A stretch of DNA of 64,000 nucleotides from Rhabdophis nuchalis (lineage: Eukaryota; Chordata; Lepidosauria; Squamata; Natricidae). Within the stretch, counting starts at the first letter, position 1; each line of letters starts with the position of its first letter. The notes under the pieces were generated by a model. The model made no database searches. It saw nothing but the letters and a program-made list of their open reading frames with translations, and had not been told where the DNA came from. Made by a program: the position numbers and the translations under genes. The stretch lies in contig CM077652.1 in the NCBI GenBank assembly GCA_039707465.1, positions 37,054,618 to 37,118,617 of the forward strand, in the 5' to 3' direction. Positions 1 to 12,420 of this stretch are shown in pieces.

Positions 1-384
1 CCTTGAATTGCACAAAGAAGCCAACAGCCAAGGGGCAACCGGTGCCCCTCTTGAAATAGTGGTGCTATTTGGGTGCCCTGAAGCATTCTAGCCATTGTAT
101 TCTGGGCCAGCTGAATGGTCTGTCATGAGGTGACACTGGCATGATGACTGTGGGCAGGGAAGACTCTGGAACCAGTCATGGTGCATCAGATGGAGCTCTG
201 CAAAGGCCCTCACAGCTACAGGATCTCCAAGAGGCTTCAGGTTGTGTGGTGGAATGTAGTCTGGATTCCCAGGAGGGAGGGGCTACATCCCAGAGGATCA
301 AAAGACAACAACGTTTAGATAGTCTGGTTGGAAGGAAGAAGGTTAAGGCAGCTCCTCCTTAGAAGTTCTCAGCACTTCTCAGAA
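1..384. other. Unannotated sequence
   Basis: I see no gene here. Short open frames have no recognisable domain or splice context. Confidence 0.4.
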
Positions 385-935
385 GCCCCATCCTTGGAAG
401 TTTTTAAGAAAAGACTGGACAGCCAGTCTGAAATGGTATAGGGTCTCCTGCTTGAGCAGGGGGTTGGACTAGATGACCTATAGGGTCCCTTCCAACTCTA
501 TGTTCTAGTGCAAGAAAAGCAACCAAGCTTGCTTCAGAGGATTGGAGGTTAAAACATACAATGAATGGTTGCAGGAACTGGGCATGGCTAGTCTAGTGAA
601 GAGAAGGACCAGGGCAGACATGAGAACATCTTCCAATATTTGAAGGGCTCACACAGAGAGGATTTCCAAAGCACCCAAAGGCCAGACAAGGAACAATGGA
701 TGGAAACTGACCAAGGAGAAGTTCAACCTAGAAACAAGGAGGAATTTCCTGACAATGAGAATAATCAATCCATGGAACAGAAGTTGCCTTCGGAGGTTGT
801 GACAGCTACATCACTGAAAGATTTCAAGAGGAGACCGGACTGCCATCTGCCAGAAATGGTGGAGGGTCTCCTGCTTGGGGTGGTGGTGAACTAGATGACC
901 TACAAGGTCCCTTTCAACTCTATGTTCTATATCTT
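385..935 (+). mobile_element. Two CR1 LINE 3' ends in tandem
   Basis: The first fragment ends near 505 with the CR1 signature (ggttggactagatgacct ... ttccaactctatgttcta). A second, longer fragment (about 510-935) begins in the reverse-transcriptase C-terminal coding region (KRRTRADM) and ends with the same signature. Both are 5'-truncated and non-coding. Confidence 0.85.
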
Positions 936-1942
936 TCGTGATGCAAGTACTTGTTTTAGTTTGGCAAGATTTCTGTCTGTAGGTGAGAAACAGTAAGCTG
1001 TTTAGAAGTAAACCTGTGTGTCTGTCTTAGTTTTTGCAGCCTGACAGGTTGTTTATCGCTTCAGCCCGGCGGAATCCAGAACCAAAAATGGAAAGTCCCT
1101 GATCTCACTGGGCTCCTGAACCCACCACTGTTGTGTCTTGCTTCAGTTGAGGCTGAACCTGTTTTTCCCCATCCAGACCTCACTGCCTGCAGGCCCAGGA
1201 GAGCCCATCGACCAGGAACAGCATCTGCCCAGAGAGGCCTTGCTGGAAACTGGCCTTCTCTTGGGCAACCTAATAGCCTTCGCCTTGTTTCTGCAGCCCT
1301 GTTGCACAGCTGCCTCACTTGGTTTGCAGTCAACTTCCTTAGAGGAGACAACTTGGTGAGAGAAGCCGGCTGCTGAATTATTTAAGCTCCCTCAACAAAT
1401 TATCTGAATTCTCCTGTTTTCTGGGTATGCATAGCACAATTAGCCTATTTTCTGAATTTGCATAACCTACTAACCTCTACCAACAAACCCCGCCACCTGT
1501 CTCCCCAGACGAAAGCAAACATGGAAACGACCCGGCTGGTTGTTGAACAGAGAGTGGGAACATTTCCATTACGGTTTTCTCCTCCTCCCCCCTTCCCCCC
1601 TCCCTTTCTGTATCTCTCTCCCTCTCCATTCTCACCTCCTTCTCCCTTCGGAGGGGCAGCAGCACACTCCACCGGAAGCCTCCCTGCCCCCTGCTATCTA
1701 CTTGTCTCCCTTCTTTGCAGGGGTAGAAAGTTAGTGCACACACACACACACCCTCCCTCCTAGAAGAATGACATGTTTTGAGGAATATTTTTTTTTAAAG
1801 GCAGGATAAAATATTTAGTGCTACCATGTCACCCCTAGTTCTTTTTTCACTTGACTGGACGTGCCCATCTGACCCTGTTTCCAGAATCAAGCCAGAAAGG
1901 ACAGTCACAAATCTCTCTGGCAGGAATGCCATCAGCCTAGGC
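936..1942. other. Unannotated intergenic sequence
   Basis: This stretch is mostly unique-looking. A pyrimidine-rich tract lies near 1575-1655 and a short (AC)n near 1735-1752. A small minus-strand CR1 remnant (ccatgtcacccctagttct) lies near 1800-1850. No gene is supported. Confidence 0.5.
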
Positions 1943-2317
1943 CACGGATGGCGAACCTTTTTTGGCTCGCGTGCCAAAAGCAGGGGGAGCGCAGGGGGGG
2001 GGTCGTACGTGGGCGTGCCACACCCATAATGCTATGTGCTGACCCCCTGCTTTTGGCACGCTTTTTTCACCCTCCCCAGGCTCCAGAGGCTTTCTAGGAG
2101 CCTCAGGAGGGTGAAAACAGCTTCCCCCCCAACTTCCAGAGGGTTCAGGAGCTTCCCTGAAGCCTCCAGAGGGTGAAAAATGGCCTCAAAAGAAGGCCTA
2201 AATCAGCTGGCCAGCACACACATGCGCACTGGAGCTGACAGGGCAACGCATCATGTGCCCTAAGAAATGGTTCCACGTGCCACCTGCGGCACCCGTGCCA
2301 TAGGTTCGCCATCACAG
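1943..2317 (-). mobile_element. hAT-like MITE, family A (375 bp)
   Basis: The ends are inverted (cacggatggcgaacc ... ggttcgccatcacag). They are flanked by a near-perfect 8-bp duplication, gcctaggc/gcctaggg. The same family lies intact in the opposite orientation at 59941-60318. It has no coding capacity. Confidence 0.85.
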
Positions 2318-2443
2318 GCCTAGGGGAAATAATAAGCAAGGGGACTTCTAATTTGTTCCAGGTGATCAGAACAGCATATGCAGTCCACCTTCCTATGGCC
2401 AACTCGCAGGACAAGAGTTACGCGAATATCAAAGTGTTATACT

Positions 2444-3019
<576 letters not shown>

Positions 3020-3429
3020 ATACTAATGGCAAATGATGGAATACATACAATCATTAACGAAAGGATGCAAAAGGGGGGACAAAATGAAAGGGGAATGACA
3101 AAAATTAAAATAGTTTTTTTTTAATCTATTTCAAATAATTAAAGTGAATTGTTAAATTGTCCTGCAGAGTATTGACGGTGGTGAGTTGTCCTATTCCGCT
3201 TCTACGGAGAGCTTTCCTGCCTCTGCTGCTGAGTGCAGGACCTGGGTAGCTCCCCAGGCGTCTCCTGGAATCGGAAGGTCTGGGAATTCAGTTCCCGGGA
3301 GGGGGTTGGAAGCCTGTGGAGGCAGGGAGCCCAAGATTCTCAGGACGGGAGAAACTCCCCTTGTGGTGCCCAAGATTACAAACAATTTCTTTAGGGACTC
3401 TTTGAAGCTACAAAGGCTCTGAAAAAAGC

Positions 3430-3570
3430 CACCAGTCCTCGCACTTGCTTAGCAATTCAAGAAAAGGTTGAACAGCCAGTTCTCTGGAGTGGAATAAAGA
3501 CTCCTGATTTGCCCAGCTGGCTGGACTAGAAGACCTCCGAGGTCCCTTCTAGACCTATAATTCTATGCGT
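3430..3570 (+). mobile_element. CR1 LINE 3' end, diverged
   Basis: It ends with the CR1 signature ggctggactagaagacct followed by tccgaggtcccttct and aattctatg. It is old and truncated. Confidence 0.7.
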
Positions 3571-4240
3571 TTACAACAGTTGCAGCATCCCGGGGTCACG
3601 TGATCACCATTTGCAACCCTCCCAGCCAGCTTCCGACAAGAAAAGTCAATGGGGGAAGCTGGATTTACTTAACAACGGCATGGTTCACTTAATGGCTGCA
3701 GTGATTTACTTAAAAGTATGGTAAAAAGGTTGTGAAATCTGGGGCAACTCATTTAATAACTGCCTTGCTTCACAACATTGTTGCTGTGTGGAGAACTACC
3801 TATCATTTGCTTCACAACTACTTTTTTTTTAAGTGATCCACCTGATTTTCTTTGGTTTTACATGCACGGTACAGCTGTGAGCCCCTCCAGACAGGAAGTT
3901 TTTGGACTTGGACTGGGAGAAACTGAGCCTCAGCCTGGGAAGATCAGCAGCCGGGAAGCCCATCGGATCAAATGCAGGCAGATGGCCGGCTTCAAAGCCC
4001 TCCTGAGGGATTGAGGGGAAAGGGAGGCACGAAAAAGGGCCATTCTCCCCATCGTCTGCTGCCCATCGGGGCAGAGGGTTGGCCAAGCGGCTTAACACTC
4101 TAATCCTCCCAGGCCATTTCATCCCTGCCTCCAAAGGTTATTTCTGTGACCCACAGACAAGCCTCAGATGAGCCACAGGGATACAGGGAGAACATTGAGG
4201 AGGCAAATTGGAATGGAATGGAATGGAAAAGGGAGAGGGA
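3571..4240. other. Diverged interspersed repeat, then unannotated DNA
   Basis: About 3571-3780 contains several variants of a ttacttaacaac motif with cggggtcacgtgatcacc. This resembles a common squamate DNA-transposon remnant; the family was not assigned. The remainder shows nothing recognisable. Confidence 0.4.
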
Positions 4241-4263
4241 GAGGGAGAGGGAGAGAGGCAGGC

Positions 4264-4306
<43 letters not shown>

Positions 4307-4308
4307 AT
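4231..4308. repeat. (GAGAGG)n and (CAGA)n microsatellites
   Basis: A short purine repeat is followed by about twelve CAGA units. It directly adjoins the large pentanucleotide array. Confidence 0.95.
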
Positions 4309-5645
4309 GGAATGAGTAGAGTAGAGTAGAGTAGAGTATAGAATAAGAGTAGAGTAGAATAAAGTAGAGTAGAGTAGAGTAGAGTAGAATAAGAGTAGAG
4401 TAGAATAAAGTAGAGTAGAATAGAGTAGAATAAGAGTAGAGTAGAGTAGAATATAATAAGAGAGTAAAGTAGTGTAGAGTAAAGTAGAGTAGAATAAGAG
4501 TAGAGTAGGATAAAGTAGAGTAGAGTAAAAGTAGAGTAGAATAGAATAAGAGAGTAGAGTAGAGTAGAGTAGAGTAGAAAAAGAGTAGAGTAGAATAGAA
4601 TAAGAGAGTATAGAGTAGCGTAGAATAGTAGAGTAGAGTAGAGTAGAATAAGAGTAGAATAGAATAAGAGAGTAGAGTAGAATAAGAGTAGAATAGAATA
4701 AGAGAGTAGAGTAGAATAAGAGTAGAATAGAATAAGAGAGTGGAGTAGAGTAGAGTAGAAAAAGAGTAGAGTAGAATAGAATAAGAGAGTAGAGTAGAGT
4801 AGAGTAGAGTAGAGTAGAGTAGAGTAGAGTAGAAAAAGAGTAGAGTAGAATAGAATAAGAGAGTATAGAGTAGCATAGAGTAGAGTAGAGTAGAATAAGA
4901 GTAGAATAGAATAAGAGAGTAGAATAAGAGTAGAATAGAATAAGAGAGTAGAGTAGAATAGAATAAGAGTAGAATAGAATAAGAGAGTGGAGTAGAGTAG
5001 AGTAGAAAAAGAGTAGAGTAGAATAGAATAAGAGAGTAGAGTAGAGTAGAGTAGAGTAGAGTAGAGTAGAGTAGAGTAGAAAAAGAGTAGAATAGAATAA
5101 GAGAGTATAGAGTAGCATAGAGTAGAGTAGAGTAGAATAAGAGTAGAATAGAATAAGAGAGTAGAATAAGAGTAGAATAGAATAAGAGTAGAGTAGAATA
5201 GAATAAGAGAGTATAGAGTAGCATAGAGTAGAGTAGAGTAGAATAAGAGTAGAATAGAATAAGAGAGTAGAATAAGAGTAGAATAGAATAAGAGAGTAGA
5301 GTAGAGTAGAATAAGAGTAGAATAGAATAAGAGAGTGGAATAGAGTAGAGTAGAAAAAGAGTAGAGTAGAATAGAATAAGAGAGTAGAGTAGAGTAGAGT
5401 AGAGTAGAAAAAGAGTAGAATAGAATAAGAGAGTATAGAGTAGCATAGAGTAGAGTAGAGTAGAATAAGAGTAGAATAGAATAAGAGAGTAGAGTAGAAT
5501 AATAGTAGAATAGAATAAGAGAGTAGAGTAGAGTAGAATAAGAGTAGAATAGAATAAGAGAGTGGAGTAGAGTAGAGTAGAAAAAGAGTAGAGTAGAATA
5601 GAATAAGAGAGTAGAGTAGAAAAAGAGTAGAGTAGAACAGAACAG
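4309..5645. repeat. 1.3-kb pentanucleotide array (AGAGT/AGAAT) with higher-order structure
   Basis: The array is composed of AGAGT and AGAAT pentamers with AGAAAA and ATAAGAG variants. Longer blocks recur: a block containing gtatagagtagca (first copy gtatagagtagcg) appears near 4609, 4863, 5105, 5212 and 5434. The block ends at aacagaacagaattc, which resembles the tail of a minus-strand retroposon. The open frames through it on the minus strand are a product of the repeat having no stop codon. Confidence 0.95.
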
Positions 5646-6477
5646 AATTCTTCATTGGGCACACAAGGAATTTGTCTCTGGTGAAAGCTACTTGTCTTCC
5701 AGAAAATACAGTACTTTTTAAAAGAAGCTCAGCCAGGGGCCCCCACATAAGATATGGACTTCTGGGCAAGAGATTTTCCATGGCTATCTCAGGCCGCCTT
5801 CTGTGTGGCTGGTGGCTGCAAGAGAGATGTGTGGGACGCATAAACCAGAAAGAGAGACCGAGACAGACATCATGGTTCTTTCTGTTGGACTGGAGAGAGG
5901 CAGGACATCCTTTTGCCAAACAGAGAGACCCCCCCCCACAGTCCTCCCACGGCCTCTCAGTGAGAGGGTCTTGCAGGATGGGGAGGCAGTCAAGGCACCC
6001 TCAACAGGTTAGGACATCAAACTTTGGGGAATCTATTAGCTTAGATTCAAGACACACACACACAGCTAGATTGTGCATGACATTGAAAGCCCCTCTGCCC
6101 GAATTATCCCAACCGTGAGCAGCCAGAGAGAAACAGAGATAAGGAAAGAAATGGCTGCAAGGATGGGCAAATTCGGGGCCTGAAACAAGAAGCCCTGAAG
6201 CCTCTTAAGAGCCATGTGGAGATTGGTCCACACGGCCTGTCAATCTCTTTCCTACATCCTGGAATGTGCTCCCATCTTTTCTGTCCAAACAAAAACAAAG
6301 GCAAAACTTTTGATTCACTTAAGGGCCAATGCTGTGAGGGGGCTCAATAACCTTTGCTCTGGAAAGCTGGCTTGAATCCCCAGGGGAATTTGGCTGGCTC
6401 TTTAAATTAGGATCACCTTACTCATCGTGTTTCGACCAGCCTCTGCATGATGGCCAACTGTTCTGAATGTCTTTAAG
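5646..6477. other. Unannotated intergenic sequence
   Basis: Only short open frames and a small (AC)n near 6053-6063 are present. No gene is supported. The first 50 bases read on the minus strand like a retroposon 3' end leading into the pentamer array. Confidence 0.4.
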
Positions 6478-6730
6478 TGGCCAAATCCCTCTTTTTCCAG
6501 TCTTGATTTGTACCTCTGCAAAAGAAATGTCTGTGAAGAGGACCTGGGGGATTAGGCGAAGCAAGGATGGCTGGAGAGATGGATTTGAGTGCAGAGGTAC
6601 AAATCAAGACTGGAAAAAGAGGGATTTGGCCATTTTCCAGTCTTGATTTGTACCTCTGCACTCAAATCCATCTCTCCAGCCATCCTTGCTTCGCCTAATC
6701 CCCCAGGTCCTCTTCACAGACATTTCTTTT
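6478..6730. repeat. Nested perfect inverted repeats (98-bp and 43-bp arms)
   Basis: 6520-6617 is a perfect inverted copy of 6633-6730, with a 15-bp spacer. Separately, 6478-6520 is a perfect inverted copy of 6590-6632. One segment therefore appears three times in alternating orientation. No terminal motif or target duplication was seen. Confidence 0.95.
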
Positions 6731-8239
6731 TCCCCACTTGAAGCTAAACCCAGAAGGACGTTTCTTCCAACAACGGTCCAGCTAATCCGATCACAGGTCT
6801 CAGAGGAAGAGCTGGATTAGACGTGATGCAGATATGATTGATTGAAGCACAATTGGAGGAATCAAACATACACGGTGGGCTGAGTCCACACCACTTCCTA
6901 AGCCAAAAACTCAAGGACCTCAGTGGGGCATCAGAGGGCTCAGTGTGATTCCAGAGATATTTATAAATAATAATAATAAAAAACAGGAAACCTGCATTGT
7001 TCCAATTACCGGCAGCTCCTTTGTTTCTAAGGGCCCTTCTAGGTCCCAGAGGACGGGTGGCTGAAGGCCAGGGCTGGGTGGGGACATGGTGCACCTGCTT
7101 ATAGAAAGCTCAGTAGAAGACTGGTCAGCCTGTGCTGCATCCCTGAGCAAATCCTCCATGCAGCCTTTGACCAGAAGAAGGGAAAAGACTGTTGGAAGAA
7201 CTAACCATCTGCTTCCGTTCCAAGCCGGGAGAAAGGCACTGGAGACAAAATGGAGGCTGGAGGCTGATTGGAAAGATGGTTTAATGATGAAGCAGATGCA
7301 CACAGGTAGTTCTGGGCAGCTGACCCCATGGAGTCAAGAGTGGGGGTTTTTTATACCTTTTCTTGGGCTTTGCACTTGAGCTTCCTATTCCTGTGCAAGA
7401 ACATGCATTCTATTGGCTGTTGTAGGGGTTATGTAGGGGTCATAGCTGGCTCTGTAGGTTGTCTGAGCTACGTTTGTTTGACTGCTGATGCAACGAAGGG
7501 GTGTTTGGCAATTCCTATTGTGGCTGAGGGCTAATCCTACCTTTGTTGTATCTTGGGTGAGGGTATTTGCTTATGAGTAGAGCTTTCTATCTCTATCTCT
7601 TAAGTGCTGACATCTGCTGTGGACTATTAAGGAAGGTGGGGGCTGTTTTCCAAGAACATGTTTTTCTCCATTTCTCCCTTTAGGAAAATACAATATTCTG
7701 CCTTATTAATATTTCCTAAAACATTTCATTCTTCTAGGAGAGAGGTGGGTGCTAATTTTCTACAAGACCATTTTGTGTTTCCCTTTTTACTCAGTGATTG
7801 TGTTCAGGTGACATCTTCATCCATGATTGATTTGGGTGTAGTTTCCTTAAATGTCCCAATTCTGAGTTTCTGCTTCAGAGAGTCCCAGCCAAATCAAGGC
7901 ACCATAAACTAACCGCCCAGAAGGCAAAAGGGGATTTGGCTGGTTCGTGATTCAGAGTGTGGTGTCAGGGCAGGCATTCCTACGGATTGCAAGATCCTCC
8001 AAGGCTTTTCCTCACAGTGGGGCTGAATTGCCACCGTGTGAAATAAGCCATTGGTCCCATTCAGTAAAACGGCCTCTGCTAATCCATCAATGGGACAGCT
8101 AATCAATGAAAGGCTCCCTCCTGCTTGGCAACAGAAGGATGCTCTCTTCCCCCCTGGGCTGGTCTTTCCGTGGGAGACCCCTTTGACTAGCCAAGCAGCA
8201 AGAGGAAAGGGGGTGTCAGCCTCTATCTCGCTTGCTATT
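6731..8239. other. Unannotated intergenic sequence, possibly old LTR-related
   Basis: No coding or splice evidence was found. The segment 7240-7740 has the even composition and TATA- or AATAAA-poor layout of an old retroelement LTR, but I could not define ends or a target duplication. Confidence 0.3.
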
Positions 8240-8640
8240 GGCTGCCATAGTAACCGGGAGGGAGGGGCGCATGGTATTTAGGAGGGGAATCCTACTGGTG
8301 GAGACATCTCGAAAAAGGGAGTTTTATTCTCACCATCTTCTGTGCCTCCTGAAGGTCTGTGTTTGGGTTTGGTCAACCATCTCTGCCTACCAGCTGCACG
8401 AGGACACCTGAAGATGCGCCCCACATGACACCCTTGGGGGTTGGAGAATGGACATTGGGCCAGGGTAATTGTGGGGAGAGATTTGGGTAAATGTTCGATA
8501 TGTACAAGTTTGCACCTTTTTGCCTCAGATCTTGCTTCACTTTCACTGTTTTCATTTCATCCAGTAAAAGTACTTTTTCTCTAACTAATTGGAGTTGAGG
8601 GTTTCCTTTCTTGGATGTTGAATGAGGCACACCTGACAAG
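8240..8640 (+). other. Possible LTR-like retroelement fragment
   Basis: A TATA-like ggtatttaggag, a downstream cagtaaaagtac and a terminal cacacctgaca resemble LTR architecture. The 5' end and a target duplication were not found, so this is a weak call. Confidence 0.25.
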
Positions 8641-9590
8641 GGGCTGGAAAACGGCTGGCAACTCTTGCTCCCCACTCAAGGGGAGATTCAGAGCACTTCC
8701 CACACGCAAGGAGCAGAGAAGAACAGAAAGAGAGCAATGAAATGATAGGAGTTGCTGACAGCTCAGCCTCCTGCAGAACTGCAGCTTCTCTGCTGCCTCA
8801 TCCAGTTGCGTTGCTCCAACCTGGAAGTGGGAAGGAGAAAGTGACAGGCCAGGCAGGGGAGTTCCTCCCAGGAGATACCAGACAATCCCCCCACCCCCAG
8901 GATGCTCTCCCACCCATTCTTCTGCAGTTGTGCAATAGAACCAAGGCTCATGGGGGGTGGAGAGGCCTAGAACGGCCCAGGGCTTTCAGGAGAGGGCAAT
9001 CCTTCTCCTGTGAAGAGAGCAGGGGAACCACAGCTGCCCTCCCTTTTCCACAAAGGTCCAGGGCCCCGGTGGGTGGAGGATGAAATGAGGCCTCTCCCTC
9101 TGGGGTGAAGAGCCTCCGGTTCTCCAGTGAGTCTGCTGGAGGATTTCTCTTCCTCTGAAGAGCCAGGAAATGGAGACGTTGAGAAATTGCAGAAATCAGA
9201 TTGCAGGAACGGAACAAGGTATCCTGTCCAGCCAGGCACATTTTGCTCACCTCCTTAAACAAACGCAAGAACGACACGTTCGGTTCTTACACCAGTGAGC
9301 TCCACGCAGCAGCCACTTCCCTTTGCTTGCGTTGTGCTCTTTTCCCCCATTGTGCACAAAAGCTTTGTGGACATTGGATTTTAATTGTAAAAAGGAAGAA
9401 GAAAGCCTCCGCTTTATTTGTGGGCGTTTCTGAAGCAAATTCTGTCACTCACGTGAACTGGATGAAAACTCGCTTTAACAATGTCCTGCTGGAGCAGGGT
9501 TGGACTAGATGAGCTCCAGGTGCCTCCCAGCCCTGGATTATCCTCTGAAGCTGTGTCTAGTGCCAGGTTTGTAGTCCTTCCTCCCTCTCC
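8641..9590. other. Unannotated sequence with a short CR1 tail
   Basis: The only recognisable part is a CR1-like 3' remnant near 9480-9540 (gagcagggttggactagatg). No gene is supported. Confidence 0.4.
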
Positions 9591-9657
9591 TTTATCCCTC
9601 CATCCCTCTCTCTCTCTCTCTTTCTTTCTTTCTCTTTCTTTCTTTCTCTTTCTCCCT

Positions 9658-9694
<37 letters not shown>

Positions 9695-9712
9695 CTCTTT
9701 CTCTTTCTCCCT

Positions 9713-9755
<43 letters not shown>

Positions 9756-9757
9756 TC
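9591..9757. repeat. CT/CTTT pyrimidine microsatellite
   Basis: Alternating (CT)n and (CTTT)n blocks, low complexity. Confidence 0.95.
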
Positions 9758-9869
9758 CGCACCCCCCACCCCACCCGTTTTTGGCCTAGCATCCTTAAGG
9801 AAAGCCTGATGGGAGCAAAAACAAAGCCTCCACCCTCCATTTTTTTCTGTGCAACGTGCAATCATCAGA

Positions 9870-9985
9870 CCTTTTTCTAAAACTTTTTTCAGTATTTTTT
9901 ACTACTGGTTCTGAGAACCAGTAGCATTTTTTACTAGGGGTTCGGGCAAACTGGCCCAAAGGGGTAGCATTTCACCCTTGACGAG
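9870..9985. mobile_element. MITE remnant related to 24114-24302
   Basis: The sequence ttttttactactggttctgagaaccagtagc with atttcaccctt echoes the element in AQP8 intron 3. It is truncated and old. Confidence 0.4.
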
Positions 9986-10039
9986 ACGCATCCTCAGGGT
10001 CCCCTTCTTTGCATGCAGGACACCTTTCCTGGTGCCACC

Positions 10040-10200
10040 TAACAGAATAGGAAAGCTGGGAGGAACCTTGGAGGTCTTCTAGTCCAACCCCCTGCTCAAG
10101 CAGGAGACCCTTGACCATTCCAGAGAAGCGGTTGTTGGGTCTCTTCTTAAAAACCTCCAGTGTTGGAACAGCCACAACTTCTGGAGGCAAGAAGGACATG
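10040..10200 (-). mobile_element. CR1 LINE 3' end, minus strand
   Basis: Its 3' tail begins aacagaataggaaagctggg, continues with the complement of the CR1 ending, and carries tcttcttaaaaacctccagt. Confidence 0.85.
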
Positions 10201-11404
10201 CTCACTCCTGGGCATTTTACTGAACTATAAGCCCATCCCTGGTACAGTGAGCCACTCCTGTTTTGGGCTGGCTGGTTGCCTTTCAACCTGAGGCAGAGCC
10301 GCCCTTCCTGAAGCTCATGGAGAGCCAAGGTCACCTGCTAAAAGCTCTGAACACCCGTTGCTGCCTGAAAGAACCTGACAGATTCCTGGTTGTCTTGCTT
10401 TTCTCCTGGGGATCAGGGTTGCCTTTTCTTTTTCATTCATTCAGGCATCCGTGACAATTTCCTTTTTAACCGCAATGCTCCTCTTTGCCGTTTCAGCTCT
10501 TTGCGTCTCCAGGTTGATGGATAAACACAGTTTGGGCGAGATGAAAAGAGCATGTAAGAGCCCTTGGCAGGTGCTCCAGTCTCCCAGGGGGGATCAAGTT
10601 GCAGATGCACAATGGTTGCTTAGTGGGCTGTGGAACCCTTGATGTCTCCCACGGCTTCCTTGTTTTTATGTAATGATTTGCAAGGACAACTCTAATTTGG
10701 GTCTCCTTCCAAGAAAGCAAAACTCGTTTGAGACACAGGGAGAGAGAGAAATGGGACAACCCTTCCTAATAATGAGGACAGGCTGTAGGAAGATGCTGGC
10801 AAGATGGGTTGCCATGGCAATGCTTTGAAGATGCAGACCCAAAAAAACCTCAAGTGAAGCTCCTCCCTGTGGGATCTCCCTCAGCTGCGGTGTGTAAACA
10901 GACAAAAGAAGGGAAGGAGAAGACAGAAGAAATGGGAACCTGCCTTGGGTCCACTGCTACTAGGCTGGAGTTAGGGTCTCAGCTAAGGGTGGGGGCTGCG
11001 AGGTGGGAGAACGGACAGCTCCACACCTTCAGCTCTAGGGAGGACCAGCCCCCCCCCCTTTCTGCCTGAGCCCTCCAACCACAACTCAGGAAAGGCTTTA
11101 AACTCTAATTCACTCAGGAGCTGAAGGCCCATCTTCTCCCACCACAGCAGACCGAGGCCTTCAGTGCATTCCGCTAAGCAGCTCTCTGCAGCACCTTTCA
11201 GCCCTACCTCCTTCGTGGAGCTACGCAGGTTGCCTGATGTCAGAAAAGCTGCACTTCTTTCAGCGTCCCAAAGCAAGGACTTTTTAGCAAGCCTTTGGGA
11301 CAGTCTCTGGAGCCCCCAAACCAAGATAGGTTTGGAGTGAAGTTGCAATGTTGGGCATGGTGGGAAGGAGAAGGAGATGGTGGCCAGAGTTTTTAGCCCA
11401 GCAT
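10201..11404. other. Unannotated intergenic sequence
   Basis: No gene, repeat family or regulatory motif is recognised. Confidence 0.4.
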
Positions 11405-11520
11405 GTTAGGCAGATGGGGGTGGCATGGTTAAGATGCTAGGCTTGTCAGCTGGAAAGCCAGCAGCCTAGGTTCAAGACCCAAGCGCCACTCAACTGGGTG
11501 AGTTTCCATCCTCACTTCAG
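11405..11520 (+). mobile_element. Sauria-type SINE, 5' half (tRNA-derived)
   Basis: The tRNA-like head is visible: an A-box region, ggcatggttaagatgct, and a B-box-like ggttcaagaccc. Its body is interrupted at about 11520 by an L2 LINE and resumes at 12236. Confidence 0.75.
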
Positions 11521-12144
11521 CATCTCTCTACATGGGGCTCCCCTTGAGGTGCACCCGAAGGCTTCAGCTTGTCCAGAATGCAGCCGCGCGGGCAGTTATG
11601 GGAGCCTCCAGGTTTTCCCATGTAACACCGCTCCTGCGCGAGCTGCACTGGCTGCCTGTCGTCTTTCGGGTGCGCTTCAAGGTGTTGGTTATCATCTTCA
11701 AAGCGCTCCATGGCACCGGACCTAGCTATCTGCGGGATCGCATCCTGCCCCATACATCCCTGCGGCCGATTTGCTCCCACAGAGAGGGACTTCTCCGGGT
11801 GCCGTCCACTAGGCTATGCCAGCGGGCGACGCCCAGGGGAAGGGCCTTCTCTGTGGCGGGCCCGACCCTCTGGGACGACCTTCCCCCCGAAATTAGAACA
11901 ACCACAGACCTCTGCTCCTTCCGGCAAAAATTAAAAACACACTTCTTCTGCTTGGCCGGCCTAGGGTAATTAAACTGTTTTTAGGGGTTTCTAGGGTTTA
12001 GTTTTAGTTTTATATGGGTTTTTAGCGCAGGGTTAGTTTAATTCGTTTTAATATTGTACTTTGTTTGTGGTTTTTAATTGTATTTTTAATTCCCTGTGCC
12101 CCGCCTCGAGTCCCTTCAGGGAGAGAGAGCGGGTTATAAATTAA

Positions 12145-12146
<2 letters not shown>
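11521..12146 (+). mobile_element. L2-type LINE 3' end inserted into a SINE
   Basis: The frame 11532-11969 encodes the reverse-transcriptase C-terminus (LVQNAAARAVMG, ELHWLPVVFRVRFKVL, PTLWDDLPPEI). It is followed by a 3' UTR ending cgggttataaattaaa and an ATT tail. It is the same family as 60590-61870 and is 5'-truncated. Confidence 0.85.

Positions 12147-12236
<90 letters not shown>
12147..12236. repeat. (ATT)n, tail of the L2 insertion
   Basis: About 30 ATT units continue directly from the LINE 3' end. Confidence 0.97.
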
Positions 12237-12420
12237 CTGCCAACCTAGCAACTTGAAAGTATGCAAATGAGAGTAGATAAATGGTGGGAAGAGAACAGCC
12301 CTCCATGACACCATGTGGCCGTGGAAATGCCTTCAAACAGTGTTGGCTCAATGGTCTTGACACAGAGATGAGCAGCGCCCCCTAGACTAGTGGAGTGAAA
12401 TCTGGAGGGACCCCTTTGCC
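12237..12420 (+). mobile_element. Sauria-type SINE, 3' half
   Basis: The sequence ctgccaacctagcaacttga with atgcaaatgagagtagata and gagatgagcagcgcccccta is the conserved body of Sauria SINEs. It continues the 5' half left at 11520. Confidence 0.8.

Noticed and set aside
4100..5919. Two very long minus-strand open frames (520 and 593 codons) rich in Leu, Tyr and Ser
   Set aside because: They read through the pentanucleotide array, whose unit contains no stop in those frames. There is no domain, start context or splice evidence.
12022..12363. Frame with a poly-asparagine run
   Set aside because: It is the complement of the (ATT)n tail of an L2 insertion.
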